From positions 62,520,877 to 62,584,876 of the forward strand of contig CM070548.1 in the NCBI GenBank assembly GCA_036346405.1: 64,000 bases of DNA, in the 5' to 3' direction. The stretch comes from Phyllostachys edulis (lineage: Eukaryota; Streptophyta; Magnoliopsida; Poales; Poaceae). A program made the position numbers and the translations under genes. Below are positions 12,097-23,430 of this stretch, piece after piece (the first letter of the stretch is position 1; each line of letters starts with the position of its first letter). The notes beneath the pieces are model-generated. The model was not told where the DNA came from. It was given only the letters and a program-made list of their open reading frames with translations, and ran no database searches.

Positions 12097-12733
12097 TAGA
12101 ACCCTAGTCTTCTTCTACCTCTAAACTTCACTTGCTCTCTAATGGCCGATGAATATCGGTGCTTAGGGGGTACCAGGTTCTAGCCAGTGGTAGTGGGTGC
12201 TGCTGCCCGGCTGCCTCTGTTGGGTCCGCCCCTGCTCTGGTTGGTTGGTAAGTTCACCTCGCCCATAGTGGAGACAAGGGCAGGAAAGCGGAAGAGCTCA
12301 AAACCACGCAACCTTACCTCGCCCATGGTGGAGACAAAGGAAGGCATCGGCTTGAGGGTGTGTTTGGGACGGCTTCGGCCTTCGCTCAGAAAAGCTGGAA
12401 GCCGTCCCAAACAGGTGGCTTTTCCCACCGGCTTTTCTTGAAGCCGGAAGCCGCGTATAATGTTAGAAAGATGGAAGCCATCGCAGGGCAGCTTCCCGCG
12501 GCTTCCGGCAACGTCCGTTTAGCATTTACCCCTCAAGTTCCAAGTTATTTACCCACTTTTACCATCGGACAAAACCCCCACCCCGACCCAAACCCTAACC
12601 CTCTTCCTCTCGACCCGCCGCCGCTGGCCTCCCTCTTCCTCCTGCGACGCACCACTCCCTCTTCCTCCTGACCCGCCACCCCCTTACTCTTCCTCCCATG
12701 CAGCACCCTCTCTTCCTTCCAGGCCATGCGGCG
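12097..12733. other. Flank between elements A and C, old repeat sequence
   Basis: No gene is supported. Two direct copies of an ACCTCGCCCAT(A/G)GTGGAGACAA block (about 12257 and 12317) lie 60 bp apart, followed by a perfect 16-bp inverted repeat (12361-12376 and 12398-12413). The stretch 12540-12733 is rich in CCTCTTCCTCC-type pyrimidine runs, and similar sequence resumes at 36905 on the far side of element C, so the two flanks were one sequence before C inserted. Confidence 0.5.
12361..12413. repeat. Perfect 16-bp inverted repeat, spacer 21 bp
   Basis: The left arm TGTTTGGGACGGCTTC (12361-12376) is the exact reverse complement of GAAGCCGTCCCAAACA (12398-12413). The TGTTTGG...CCAAACA style is common at hAT-like transposon ends in grasses, but no partner end or TSD was found, so the nature is open. 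Confidence 0.8.
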
Positions 12734-13273
12734 TGTCGGGAATCCAACTCCTGATGTCTATTTCTGAATCGGTATTTGGGTGTGTGGCTGAGATGGAAGT
12801 GGGAAGCTCTTTTGAAAATCTAACGGTGTACGACCATACGGTGGGAGTCACGGTATTTGGGTGTGTGGCTGAGATGGAAGCGGGGAGCTCTTGTCAAGAT
12901 CTAGCGGTGTACGACCATACGATAGGAGTTACCGCACGACAACGACTTCACTTACCGGGGCGCAAAGGCTAACTGACCCTGATCATCCGATCGCGATCTA
13001 ACGGTGTACGACCATACAACGGGAGTTACCATGCGAAAACGAGGGATATCTTTTAATTACTGTTACTCTTCAGCTCTTGTCTTTTATCTTCCTTTACCAA
13101 ACTCAAGCTATAAAAGCCTTGTAAGGAGCAGATGCTCGGTATCTTTGGATCATTGCAAACCCTAGCTGCAATAGCATAGCTTCGTGTCTCTAGTTTCCAT
13201 TTTTATGCTGAAAGGAATCGGAAACGAAGTTTCTTGCCTTGCGATTTTCTTCTGTATCTTTCTGTTCTTCACA
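12734..13273 (+). mobile_element. Element C 5' LTR (540 bp)
   Basis: It begins TGTCGGGAATCC and ends TTCTTCACA. A TATA box, TATAAAAG, lies at 13109-13116. Its U3 part has two copies of an 81-bp unit starting GGTATTTGGGTGTGTGGC at 12771 and 12852, plus a partial third (GATCTAACGGTGTACGACC near 12993). The 3' LTR at 36359 has the same arrangement. Confidence 0.9.
13109..13116 (+). promoter_or_regulatory. TATA box of element C 5' LTR
   Basis: TATAAAAG is preceded by AAGC and followed by CCTTGTAAGGAGCAG. The same block occurs in the 3' LTR near 36735, which supports a conserved promoter core about 160 bp before the primer-binding site. Confidence 0.7.
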
Positions 13274-13274
13274 A

Positions 13275-13286
13275 TGGTATCAGAGC
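13275..13286 (+). other. Primer-binding site, tRNA-iMet type
   Basis: TGGTATCAGAGC lies one base after the LTR end. This is complementary to the 3' end of plant initiator tRNA-Met, the usual primer of chromoviruses. Confidence 0.9.
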
Positions 13287-13493
13287 TTCGATCTTGGCCT
13301 CAGTTTTGATTTGGATTCTATTTTGGTGAGGGTTTGGGAGCAGAATTCTGTCTCCCTGTAAAATTCTGAAGCCAAATAGATCTGGAAACGAATTGAGGGG
13401 AATTTATGGGAGAATCTTAGATATCTGGAGGTTCGGATTGGTATACTGCCATCTTTGTAAAATTCCCCTCGAGATCTGAGAGATTCTGTGAGA

Positions 13494-14854
13494 ATGGGTA
13501 AGCCAAACAAAACTACTCGAGTTGAGGAAGAAGAGGTGGTGTATGGTACCATATCTGAAGTTGAAGATTTGAAAAGAAGCATTGAAGCTCTTAAGAAAGC
13601 ACAAGAAGATAGCAACTTGCATGTGCAACTTCAGATGGACAAATTGATGGGAGCAATGGCTAATTTCATTAATAGCCTGGGCGTAAGGGAACCCTCGAAC
13701 AAACAGTCTAGTTGCCAAGGTAATTTCGAAAATCCAGTAGTAAATGTAGTACCTACTGTCACATCATTACAGCCAAGTAGTTCAATAGTTTTCAAGGATG
13801 TGAGGAATAGTGGTGGACAAGGTAGTACCCCTGCTGTAGTTGCTACTACGGACATGAATCAGAATTGGGTACCATCAACTGCTATTAGTTTAAAGCCCTA
13901 TGCACCATTGGGACACTTTAGTAGCAATCCAGTTATCATTGGGGAGCAGTCTGGAAGAAAAAAAGGGATTGATAGCCCGCCTGGACTAGCTCACTACATG
14001 TTGAATACTGAATTTCATCACAGTGGTCTTCAGTCCAACAATTTCACCCGAGAGCCGCTTCCACTGGCCTATGCAATAGGCAATCATGATTCTTGCTTGA
14101 CCACAAAGTTCACCATCTCTTGAGAATTACTTAGAGCCAGGAAGCCAAAGACCCTATATTGACCAAGGAGGCCATAGACCCTATCTCGTTTCTAAAAACA
14201 AAAGAGCCCAAGCATTACTGAAATTTCCCAAGCTGAATTTTCCTGAGTTTGATGGGACTGATCCTGATGGGTGGTTAGCTAAGGCTGAAAAGTATTTTGA
14301 TGTGGCTAGAATGCCTTTGGAGCAAAGAACTGATTATGCAGTTACGTATCTTAAGGATAAGGCTCACTATTGGTGGAGAGGCACGAGATGCAATGCAGCT
14401 ATACTTCGTTGGCATCAATTTTGCAGAATGGTGGGTGATAGATTTGCTGAATCTTCAATATATGATAATATACCATTGGCTCAAACAGACTGAAAGTGTT
14501 AAGGCTTATGTGGAACAATTTGAAGAAATCATGAGTTTGGTTAGAAGAGACAACCCCTTGTTACTTGATGAGTACTATGTCTGCAGTTTTGTGGCTAGAC
14601 TTCAGGAATATGTGCAGAATCATTTGCAATGTCACAGACCCAGAAATCTTATTGAAGCTATTTGGATGGGTAGAAGGATTGAACAATCCAATCCACTAAT
14701 AGGTAGACAGTATACTATTTTCAATCGAAATGATTACTCTAACAGCAAAGGGAGAGTAAATACCAGCATCAATACTAAAGATACTAAAGCCAAGAGTATT
14801 GTCCAGAGTAATAGGACTGGAAAGGATTATGGGAAATGTAGGAAGTGCCCCTGA
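13494..14854 (+). pseudogene. Element C gag, frameshifted
   Basis: The first methionine codon in a good position is 13494, and an open frame runs to 14123 with an early coiled-coil-like stretch (EVEDLKRSIEALKKAQED). The capsid part continues in other frames: around 14220-14490 come the FPEFDGTDPDGWL block and the TDYAVTYLKDKAHYWWRG block, then 14470-14854 in yet another frame. This matches the order of Ty3/gypsy gag (retrotransposon gag domain). At least two frame changes and a stop at 14121-14123 break it. Gag would form the particle that packages element RNA. It lies between the primer site and the protease, as expected. Confidence 0.8.
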
Positions 14855-15300
14855 ACCATGGTTCCCAGGACATAAATGTAAGGTTAATGAAGAACAATTA
14901 TTCACAGTAATACCAGGTGGACAGGAATCTGATGAAGAGAAAGAAGAAATAGAGGATCAAGGAGAGCAAGGAGTCGATCATTGTGAATTAGCCCCTCTAA
15001 GTCCTGAGCATCAGAAGAATGAAGTTGTACTCCATCTGTCAATGCATGCAATACATGGGACTAGCTCAGCCAGCAATATTTTCACTCTGTCATTACATAT
15101 GGGAGGAGTGAAAGCTACTACACTGTTGGACGCTGGGAGCAAGTATACCTTTATAAGTCCTCGCCACTGAAGAGCACAAAGGTAAAATGGTCAATCATTC
15201 TGTTGTGAAGGTAATGGTAGCCAATGAAGGACTATTATGGAGTGACACTTTATGATGAAATTGTAGCTATGATATACAAGGAGAACACTTTTCATCAGAT
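14855..15300 (+). pseudogene. Element C protease region
   Basis: This follows gag. The frame ending at 15170 contains LLDAGSKYTFISP, the position of the aspartic protease active site; the family norm is D(S/T)G(A/S), so DAGS is an acceptable variant. Just before it is the SLHMGGVKATTLLDAG context typical of plant gypsy proteases. A stop occurs at 15168-15170 and the reading continues in another frame. The protease would mature the gag-pol polyprotein. It is non-functional here because of the break. Confidence 0.65.
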
Positions 15301-16438
15301 ATGAAGGTTTTGCCATTAATAGGATATGGCATCATTTTAGGAGCTGATTGGATATATACCCACAGTCCAATTGGACTCAATCTTAAAACCCGAGAATTCT
15401 CCATTACCAAATATGGAGTGAAAAAGTTGTGTTTAAAGATGAGACCCAACCGAGGCCTAATTGTGTTATTGAACTCAGTCAACTGCAGAATCGATTGAGG
15501 AAGGGAGTTGTGGGTGTTGTAGTGTATGCAAAAAGCACTATCAATATTCCAGAAGAAACAGGCCAAGTGCCAGACGGAATACAAGAATTGTTGAACAGAT
15601 ATCAAGACATCTTTAAAGAACCTCAACACCTCCCTCCAAGAAGGGACTATGACCACCCTATACCTATTGTCTCGGGGACAAAACCAGTGAATCAAAGGCC
15701 ATATAGACTTCCTCATTACCAAAAGGATGCCATGGAAGAACTGGTAGAACAATTACTAAGATCCAAGACCATTAGACCAAGTGTTAGCCCAAAGTCTTCT
15801 CCTACCATTTTGGTGAAAAAGAAGGATGGATATTGGAGGTTGTGTATCGATTACTAACAACTCAACTCCAATACGATCAAGAACAAGTACCCCATACCAG
15901 TTATTGAGGATTTGTTAGATGAGCTTCATGGAACCAAGATTTTTTCTAAAGTGGACTTGAGATCTGGATACCACCAAGTCAGAATGAAGTTTGAGGACAT
16001 TGAGAAAACAACTTTTAGCACTCACAAGGGTCATTATGAATTCATAGTCATGCCTTTTGGGCTTACTAATGCTCCAGCCACCTTCCAGACATTAATGAAC
16101 TCTATATTGAGTAAGCATTTAAGGCAGTTTGTTTTAGTGTTTTTTGATGATATATTGATTTATAGTAAGTCAAGGGAAGAACATGAAGAACACTTGCAGA
16201 AAGTGTTTGAGATCCTTATAAAAGAGGAGTTGTTTGCAAGGAAAAGTAAATATGTCTTTAGAGAGTCTCAAGTGGAGTATTTGGGACACATCATTAGATG
16301 CAATGGAGTTGCTACTGATCCTGTTAAAGTAGAGACAATTAGCAGATGGCCAGAACCAAAGACAATCACTCAATTGAGGAGCTTTTTGGGGCTTCCAGGA
16401 TACTATAGGAGATTTATCCAAGGGTATGGCATTATTTG
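15301..16438 (+). pseudogene. Element C reverse transcriptase, interrupted by element B
   Basis: RT blocks are clear: NQRPYRLPHYQKDAMEEL (about 15690-15745), PSSP-like PKSSPTILVKKKDGYWR (about 15790-15840), a stop in place of a residue after CIDY at 15855-15857, then KVDLRSGYHQVRM, MPFGLTNAPATFQ, and FFDDILIYS with the two catalytic aspartates intact, and the thumb/connection block YLGHII...FLGLPGYYRRFIQG. The open frame 15912-16592 continues past 16438 only into element B, so its last part is not C sequence. The RNase H resumes at 34398. This enzyme would copy element RNA into DNA. One stop and the large insertion inactivate it. Confidence 0.88.
16434..16438. repeat. Target-site duplication of element B, left copy (ATTTG)
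   Basis: ATTTG occurs directly before the TG of the left LTR and again at 34398-34402 directly after the CA of the right LTR. The pol sequence of element C runs across the junction once one copy is removed. Confidence 0.95.
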
Positions 16439-17243
16439 TGTCGGTGTTTTAGAACCGATCTTACGTAAAGATTGTTTGATTCGGGGGTCTCCAAGACTGA
16501 AATCATGCAGAGAGATTGACACGGGGATTTTTATACAGGTTCGGGCCTTCTCCGGAGAGAATAATAACCCTACTCATGTGTGTATGTATTGAGTATACTG
16601 GTTACAATTAGTAGAAAATGCTACGATTTTCCCTGCTACTCAGTATGTATGTCCGATTGTATGTCTCTAATCCCCCTTTCCTCATTATCTCTGGTCATAG
16701 CCCTTTATAGTGTTCGTAGAGGTAGCCGTTTCTCCAGGCCAAGAGGCGCCTCATCATTCCAAGTAATGGGCGCATTGTTGGTAGTAATCGTTGGGGTATT
16801 AACTCCTCCACGCCGCCTGGCGCTTTAGTCGAGATAATGGTGTAATGTGCGCTTATTCGGAGAATAACATCGCACATTGTCTCGCTTAGATTCCTAATCA
16901 ATTGGGACTACTTGTCCGCAGCTTTATTGATCATAGGGTGGTCGTGGTCGACTTAGTCGTAAAAGGGCTTACGACCATGAAGTAGTCGTGGAATAACTTA
17001 CGACTTAGGGCTGGTCATAGAAGAACTTACGACTAGATGGTGATCGATGGCGAAGACTTTCACGATCATGAAACGATCGTAGAAAGACTTACGACTATGA
17101 GGATGGTCGAGAAGAGCTTACGACCACCGGTTGGCTTCTCCTTATGATTATAAGGGCTATACTCAAGACTCAGATGACGCCATATTCACCCATAATAAGA
17201 ATTATAGATAAATAATAAAATGAGGTTTATTAGATCCTCGTCA
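16439..17243 (-). mobile_element. Element B 3' LTR (left copy)
   Basis: The LTR runs from TGTCGGTGTTTTAGAACC at 16439 to GATCCTCGTCA ending at 17243. A TATA box is on the minus strand near 16703-16712 (CTATAAAGGG). The part nearest 17243 holds about six hairpin units of the GGTCGTA...TACGACC type. It is followed by TCTAGCCCCCC, the complement of a polypurine tract, which fixes it as the 3' LTR of a minus-strand element. Confidence 0.93.
16925..17120. repeat. Tandem hairpin array in the left LTR of element B
   Basis: Units of roughly 33-37 bp follow the form (A/G)(A/G/T)TC(A/G)TA, about 8 nt, TA(C/T)GA(C/T)(C/T). Each can fold on itself through 6-7 bp arms. Examples are AGTCGT...ACGACT near 16985 and GATCGT...ACGATC near 17075. 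The corresponding array in the right LTR is at 34093-34285, where unit arms match better. Confidence 0.8.
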
Positions 17244-17828
17244 TCTAGCCCCCCAGCTTCAAGTGAAAGTACTTACTTGGGAAAGGAGTCATAGATGATC
17301 TTACGACCATAAAAAGTGGTCATAAAAAGATGGTCGAAGGAAAAAGCTCTTCGAGTTTGTATATCATTTGACCAGAAATATACTTAGTCAAGAAGGCTAT
17401 TGAAAAACCTTTACGACTATTAAATAGCCATAGAAAAAACTTACGACCATAAAGTGGTCGTAGTATGGTAATCGGAAGAAAAACCTTTCCGACTGGTATT
17501 TGACCAAAAAAGACTTGGCCAAGGAAGTAATTTCGCTTGAGGTGTGAAGACAGCCTCGGTTTTCTTGAACAGGCAAGTTCAAGAATCTCAATCGATTCTC
17601 CCAAATCTTGTCCGTTGGAGCAATTCCGGCGGCGGGAACCGCTGGTTTCCACGGCGTTTCCTTTCGAAAGGCAGATTATAAAAACTTACCGCAGGGGTGT
17701 TTTTAGGGTTTTTACTTTTCCCCAAATTGCTTCAACTGTTCATCAAGCTCTCGCCTTCTCCGCCGTCGACCAAATCGTGCCTTCTCCTTCAATCCTTCCA
17801 AACTCAAACTCCTCCCCTGCTGAGAGAA
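17244..17828. other. Untranslated part of element B between the 3' LTR and the antisense gene
   Basis: It begins with the complement of the polypurine tract, holds a further degenerate CTTACGAC(C/T)/GGTCGTA array (about 17280-17500), and then a 5'-UTR-like stretch (about 17520-17828) rich in pyrimidines leading to the ATG of the antisense gene at 17829. No separate gene is supported. Confidence 0.6.
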
Positions 17829-18738
17829 ATGGCCGGGGCCGCTTCCCAGTGGGCTGAGTCGGAGATGGATGCGATGAAGATGCAAGCTCTCGTTGCCACT
17901 GGGAAAATCCCAAAGAAGATCCTAGTCAAGTGGATTTTAGCTGCCGGGCAGCATTGGCTGTCGGGGGAGATGGGGCAAATCCCTATCTTCCAGGCGTACT
18001 GTGAGTGTGGCCTCCGATTGCCTGCTCATCCTTTCCTCACACTCGTACTCGAACATTTTCAGGTGGAACTGGTTAATCTTGGTCCTAATTCCATCACAAT
18101 GTTAAGCGTATTCGTGTACTTGTGTGAGGCTTACCTGGGGATTCCAGTGGACCTTGAGCTCTTTCAGTATTATTACGCAATGGCTCGACAAGCTGGAATT
18201 GCCGGGAGTTGTGGTCTGAAGCTCCATGACGGAAAGTCGAAGGAGTGTATTCAGATGTTCACCCTGTCGTCGTGGCCGGGATGGAGGAAGAAGTGGTTTT
18301 ACTGGAAAACCACTCAAGAAGATAGCCTTTCTTTTGTGGGGAAGGCTGCCGAGAAGTTCCCTTTCTGGGATTCAACTCCCAGAGATCTTGACCGAATTTC
18401 CCCCTACATTCAAGCTATCAAAGACTTGAAGAGAGATAGGCTCACCGGGTGGCATGTGGTGAAGGATTTCATCACACGCCGCATTAGCCCTTTGAAGAAA
18501 CGAGTACCTCCTATGTGGAGGTATACGGGGCTACAAGACCCAACCAGGGACTACGAGGAGGGTAAATGAAGCTCCGACTTAGCTTTCGTTTTGGTTATCT
18601 TCAGATTGGACTAATGAAAATCTTATCTGTTTGTTTAGACCTTTCACAAAATGAGATTGACGTCCGAGTCAAGCTTATTTGCGAGAAAGCTCCACCACCC
18701 AATGTGGTAGTTCCCCAAATTCTAGCGGTCGTATCTGC

Positions 18739-18743
18739 AGAGG
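18739..18743. repeat. Target-site duplication of solo LTR, left copy (AGAGG)
   Basis: AGAGG precedes TGTAACGTCC. The matching copy at 23081-23085 follows TCATCACA. Confidence 0.95.
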
Positions 18744-19237
18744 TGTAACGTCCCGTTTCTCCTAGGTTCTTGCCCAGTTTCCAAAATAAAAATAACCATT
18801 TGGTTTTGATGAGAGTTCAAAGCTTAACTTGAGTTTTCAAAAGAGCTTTAATTGATTAAACCAAACTTGAACTAAATCTGTTCGGTGCCTTTTGTTGTTT
18901 GTTGGAGTTTTCCCGTTCTCCCTCTTTCTGCTCTGTGTGCCCTTGTGTTTGGTTTCCCCTTTCCAGACCTCTTCTGTGTTTGGATCTCCTCTCTCGTTCT
19001 CCCTCTTTGTTTTGACCTCCCCCGTGGACCTCTCACCTCTCTTTTGAACCCCTCCTGAGTTCACTTGGGCGATCGAGTTCCTCTGGACCTCCCAAAGGCT
19101 CCTTTGGAACCTTCCTCGAACTCCCTTCAAGCCCCATCGGACCTCCCTGAGTCCTTTCGGGCCCCTCCTTTATCCTACGGACCTCCTCCGCGTCCTTTAG
19201 GACCTCCCTTGCCTATTTGGATCTCCCTGCTCAAACA

Positions 19238-19700
19238 GACCTCCCCTTGTTGAGATCGGCCGTTAGGACCTCCTCTCTGAGATCTTAACCTCGAGACCTC
19301 CCCTTGTTGAGATCGGCCGTCGGGACCTCCTCTCGAGATCTTAACCGCTCGAGCTCCCCTTGTTGAGATCTGGCCGTTAGGACTTCCTCTCTGGAGAACT
19401 TAACCGCTCGCCTCCCCTTGTTGAGATTTGGCCGTTAGGACCTCCTCTCTGAGATCTTAACCGCCGACCTCCCCTTGTTGAGATCTGGCCGTTAGGACCT
19501 CCTCTCTGGAGATTTTAACCGCTCAAACCTCCCCTTGTTGAGATCGGCGCGTTAGGACCTCCTCTCTGGAGATCTTAACCGCTCGCACCTCCCCTTGTTG
19601 AGATCTCGCCGTTAGGACCTCCTCTCTGGAGATCTTAACCGCTCGCACCTCCCTTGATTAGATCTCGGTGGGATCTCTCTTTTGGAGATCTTAGCCGTCC
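19238..19700 (+). repeat. Minisatellite, about 8 units of 56-61 bp
   Basis: Unit starts (G)ACCTCCCCTTGTTGAGATC lie near 19238, 19294, 19351, 19408, 19466, 19526, 19586 and 19647. Each unit continues through GGCCGTTAGGACCTCCTCTC and GAGATCTTAACCGC. The last unit is the most diverged. Confidence 0.9.
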
Positions 19701-20291
19701 AGGTCCTTCCTTCGATTAGATCTAAAGGTCCCGACCTCCTTAGGTCCAAGACCTCCTTAGCACTTGGACCCACCGTTGGCTCCTACGGCCAAACCGCTTA
19801 AGGCTTTGCCTTCCTCACCTAAGGACCGTTCGATGCTGTTCGGATGGCCTGATCCTAAGGGCACGTTCGCTTGGTCCGAACGTCCCCTTTCCCTTCTAGC
19901 CGTCCGATCTAAATCAGACGGCCTGGTCTCGTTGACCCGTTCGCTCGGTCCGAATGGCCCTTTTGTTTTGCGCCATCCGATCTGGATCTGACAGCCTCAG
20001 CCTTTCCTCGCATATCCTTGCCTCCGCGGACCTCCCTTGGTCTTTGAGATCTTGACCGTTAGACCTCCCTTTTGGAGATCTAACCGTCAGGACCTCCCTG
20101 CACCCTTTGATCTGGACCGTTAAGGTCCTCCTCTTTGAGATCTTGACCGCCCAGGACCTCTTCCTGGCTGTTTTGCAAGGACCACCTCCTCGATCCTTGC
20201 TGGTCTTTTTGTAAAGACCACCCTCCTAGTCCAGAGTATCCCTTTTGATCAGGACCTCCTCGTGGTGTGCCTCTTGGACTTCTTGTCCTTA

Positions 20292-20432
20292 GGACCTCCC
20301 CTTGAGTGTTTTGGACCTCATGTCCAGGACCTCCCCTTGAGTGTTTTGGATCTCCTGTCCAGGACCTCCCCCTTGAGTGTTTTGGACCTCCTGTCCAGGA
20401 CCTCCCCTTGAGTGTTTTGGACCTCCTGTCCA
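20292..20432 (+). repeat. Minisatellite, 4 units of 35-36 bp
   Basis: Four nearly identical head-to-tail copies run GGACCTCCCCTTGAGTGTTT then TGGACCTCCTGTCCA; the third has one extra C. The reverse strand gives a repetitive open frame, which is not a gene. Confidence 0.92.
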
Positions 20433-23135
20433 GGACCTCCCAGTGGTCTCTAATGGAGACAGCCCTGGCGGTGGGGCCACCCCTTTGACTAGTGGTGCGC
20501 CCTTTTGACTGGCCCCACATGCCAGCCTCACTCAACCTTGTTATTATTGCTCTTGCCTCAGAACTCTGTGCGCATTTTAATAGGTGTCGGATCACATTAA
20601 ATGCAGTCACATCTGAGGTACCTTATTTTAATTCTTTTAGGGCAAGCCCTGTCCTAGCTACCCCGATTGCCCACACGTCATTGACCCTTTTTCCCTGGTG
20701 CACTCCACCAACTCTGGCTATACATAGCCTGGGTGGGCAAACCCTTATAACCTTTTGCTCACTTGCCAACCTTGCTCTCGCCTAGCTCACTCCAGGCTTG
20801 TGCTTGGAGCTTCACCCAGAGTTAGCCGCAGGAGTTGACATCTTCTCTGAAAGACCTCCTTACGGATCTTTGCTGGTCTTTTGCTTAAAGACCACCCTCT
20901 CTTGCCTTGGACCTCCCTTCTCGTTTTGGGCTGCCCATTTGTCTGGTTTTGGTTGAGTTTTGTTTAAGTTCTTGTTAATCTTCTTTTGAAGTTCTTTGGC
21001 CTAGTATAGATTTGCTTATTCGGCTTTTGCGAACATGTAGATCACGAGTTCGAGGAGTTCTTGGATCTAGCTCTCTCAACCGAAGGTTCTCCACTGCTTG
21101 ACCAAGGCAAGCCACATACCTCCTTTTGATCATATTGAACCTAGCTTTGCAAATATATTTTGGTTTTACTTTATCAATGCATGGCTATTTTTCATAAGAA
21201 ATATTTGGGCTGTAGTTACTTTCCTACTTGTTCTTATGCCTCCTTTACCACTTGATCTGATCATGTTGACATGTTTACCTTGTAAGCCTTAGATTGGGTA
21301 TTTAGTTGGTATTCCTTGTTACTTGCCAACATGGGGCTGTAGGTTTATATAGCTTTGCTCTAGAAATCGTGGTTCTACCGTGACATGTTTCATTCTTAAT
21401 AACCTTGACTAATGATCTATGGAATCTGTGGTCGGTGCCACTGTTAAGCAGCTATGGCAGGGTGCCTAAGTTGTGTTGGCTGTGGTGTGAGACCATTTTG
21501 TTAAAATCACAGTGCAAGACTAGGTGGTCTTTTGGGTTAATTACAAAGTGTTTTGGCCGAGGCAAGAAGGCAGAAGTCAAGAGGGGTGCTTTGCACATTG
21601 GGGTTGTGGAAGTCTTGCCTTAGCACAATTAAGGGCTCAACTTTGTGTATGTTGATCTGGCCAAACAAAGGCAACCACAAGATCATTTTATGGGAATGGT
21701 GCAGAATTTGAATAATTAGCGATGAGATGGCTTGGGGTCATGGTGGTGGAGCGTCTTGATTCACATGCAAGAGGGCACCCTATAACCTGCGGACTTCTAG
21801 ACCAAAGGGGGAATTGCGAAACCTTAGCGGGTAGCTCCGAGCCGCCTCAAAGCTTTGTAAAGGCCTTGTCAGCGCTCTCTAGACTGCTCACCTTCTAAGT
21901 GAGCAAGGGTCTTTCCGGAACCCGTCCCGCTAGAGAGACCGTGGATTGTGGGTAAAGTTGTACACCTCTGCAGAGTGCAAAATCTATTTGAATAGCCAAG
22001 TCCTTGGTTATGGACATGCCTGGTGAAAATGGTGCAAGGGGTAGTGTTCCCAAAAGTTTGTGCCACTAGACACTTCAACGAGATGCCCTGGCTTTGCCTC
22101 GAAGAGACCTTGGCCGGCTCCAGAGGGGTCAGGGTTGGCTCGGGTGGTGGTCCAGAGGCTGGTTCGGACCTCTGGAGTGGGTGCTCTAGGGTGGTTTTTA
22201 GGTGAGGACCTGGTCATGGGTGCGACCAGACCTCCCCTTTTGGTTGTGGTTGTGAGTTGGTGCTCACCCCATCTTTGCAAAAATCAAATGTATTATATAC
22301 TATTGTTTTACCTTGCTGCTTTTCAATCTACTTATGTTATTGCTGTCAAAACTTGGCTTTGCACAATCTAACCATACAGCTCTCAATTGGTGAGCCTTTG
22401 CATGAATATTACTTGCATCAATGCTCCCTGTGTCTTGCTGAGTACATTCAAAGTACTCATGGCTTAAAGTTTTGTGTCAAAGCAGATTTTGAAGATGATC
22501 AAGTCGTGGCGGTCTGAGACCTCTTTGAGGAGGAGTTCTTGACGACCTCGCCGCTTAGGGCGTCCTCCACTCGACAGCCTGTGGGCTTGCCGGATGGCCT
22601 TTACGTGCTTTTGGTGCTTTTGCTTTGGAGCTCTTTTGTTGCTGGCTGTAAGTTCTTGTCGGTTTTTGTAAGCCCTTAGTGGCAGACCTCTTGTGTACAA
22701 GCTTGACCACAAGGTCCCGTTTAATATTAAGCTTAATTTGTCTGCTTCATCTCTGTTTGGCCTTGTGGTTGTGATGTTATCTTGTGTACCTATGCGAACT
22801 AGCTTCTGTTGTCCCGGGACTAGTTCGAGCACAGGCAGACCTCCGTGAGGTCCCACGACTTTGCTCGAGATCTGTCGGACCTCTGTGATATACCAATAGG
22901 TGCTACTGCATTGGTTGAGGGCCAAGACCTCCAGGAGGTCTTGAAGACCTCCTGGGAGGTCCTGGTAGACCTCCTCGGGAATGCACCGAGCGGTGCTACC
23001 GTTTCTCTGAGGTAGTACCGCTGCTCAAAAAAAATGGTCCTCCCGGACCTTCGCTGTATATCACAGGGTGGGTCATCACAAGAGGAGAAGATAGAACGCC
23101 TAAAGGTAATCAAGGGTTAATTTCGTCTTTAGGAT

Positions 23136-23430
23136 TTCTTAGTCATAGAAAAGACTTACGACCGTGGAGTAGTCGTAGAATAACTTACGACTTATGGCTG
23201 GTCGTAGGAGAACTTACGACCAGATGATGATCGTAGCAACACTTACGATCATGAACCAGTTGTAGAAAGACTTACAACTGCTTGGTTGTTGTAGGAAAAC
23301 TTAGGATTAGGTACCGATCGTAGAAAAAACTTACGACCGGATAGCAATCGTAGAAGAACTTACGATCAGGAAAATGTCATAGTAAAACTTACGACTGGAT
23401 ACTGGTCATAGAAAATCTTATGACATATTA
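23136..23430. repeat. Tandem hairpin array in an intron of the antisense gene
   Basis: About ten units of 28-37 bp lie here. Arms include AGTCGTA/TACGACT, GGTCGTA/TACGACC, GATCGTA/TACGATC and AGTTGTA/TACAACT around a purine-rich 8-nt loop (about GAAGAACT). It falls between the proposed exons ending at 23105 and starting at 23459. Confidence 0.85.

Larger units (their letters stand above)
18744..23080 (+). mobile_element. Solo LTR (4.3 kb), Tekay/RIRE3-like giant LTR
   Basis: It starts TGTAACGTCCCG and ends GGGTCATCACA, with a perfect AGAGG duplication on both sides and no internal domain. The TGTAAC(G/A)(T/C)CC start is typical of large-LTR chromoviruses (Tekay/Del/RIRE3 group). It shares ordered blocks with the LTR at 170-2690, and more distantly with 3637-8148. 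Two internal minisatellites (19238-19700 and 20292-20432) are built on a GACCTCC motif that recurs throughout. It sits inside the second exon of the antisense gene of element B, so it is the youngest layer of this nest. Open frames inside it (for example 20080-20610 minus) are repeat translations, not genes. Confidence 0.92.

Noticed and set aside
20080..20610. 176-codon minus-strand repetitive ORF
   Set aside because: It is translation of the 35-bp minisatellite and GACCTCC-rich LTR sequence.
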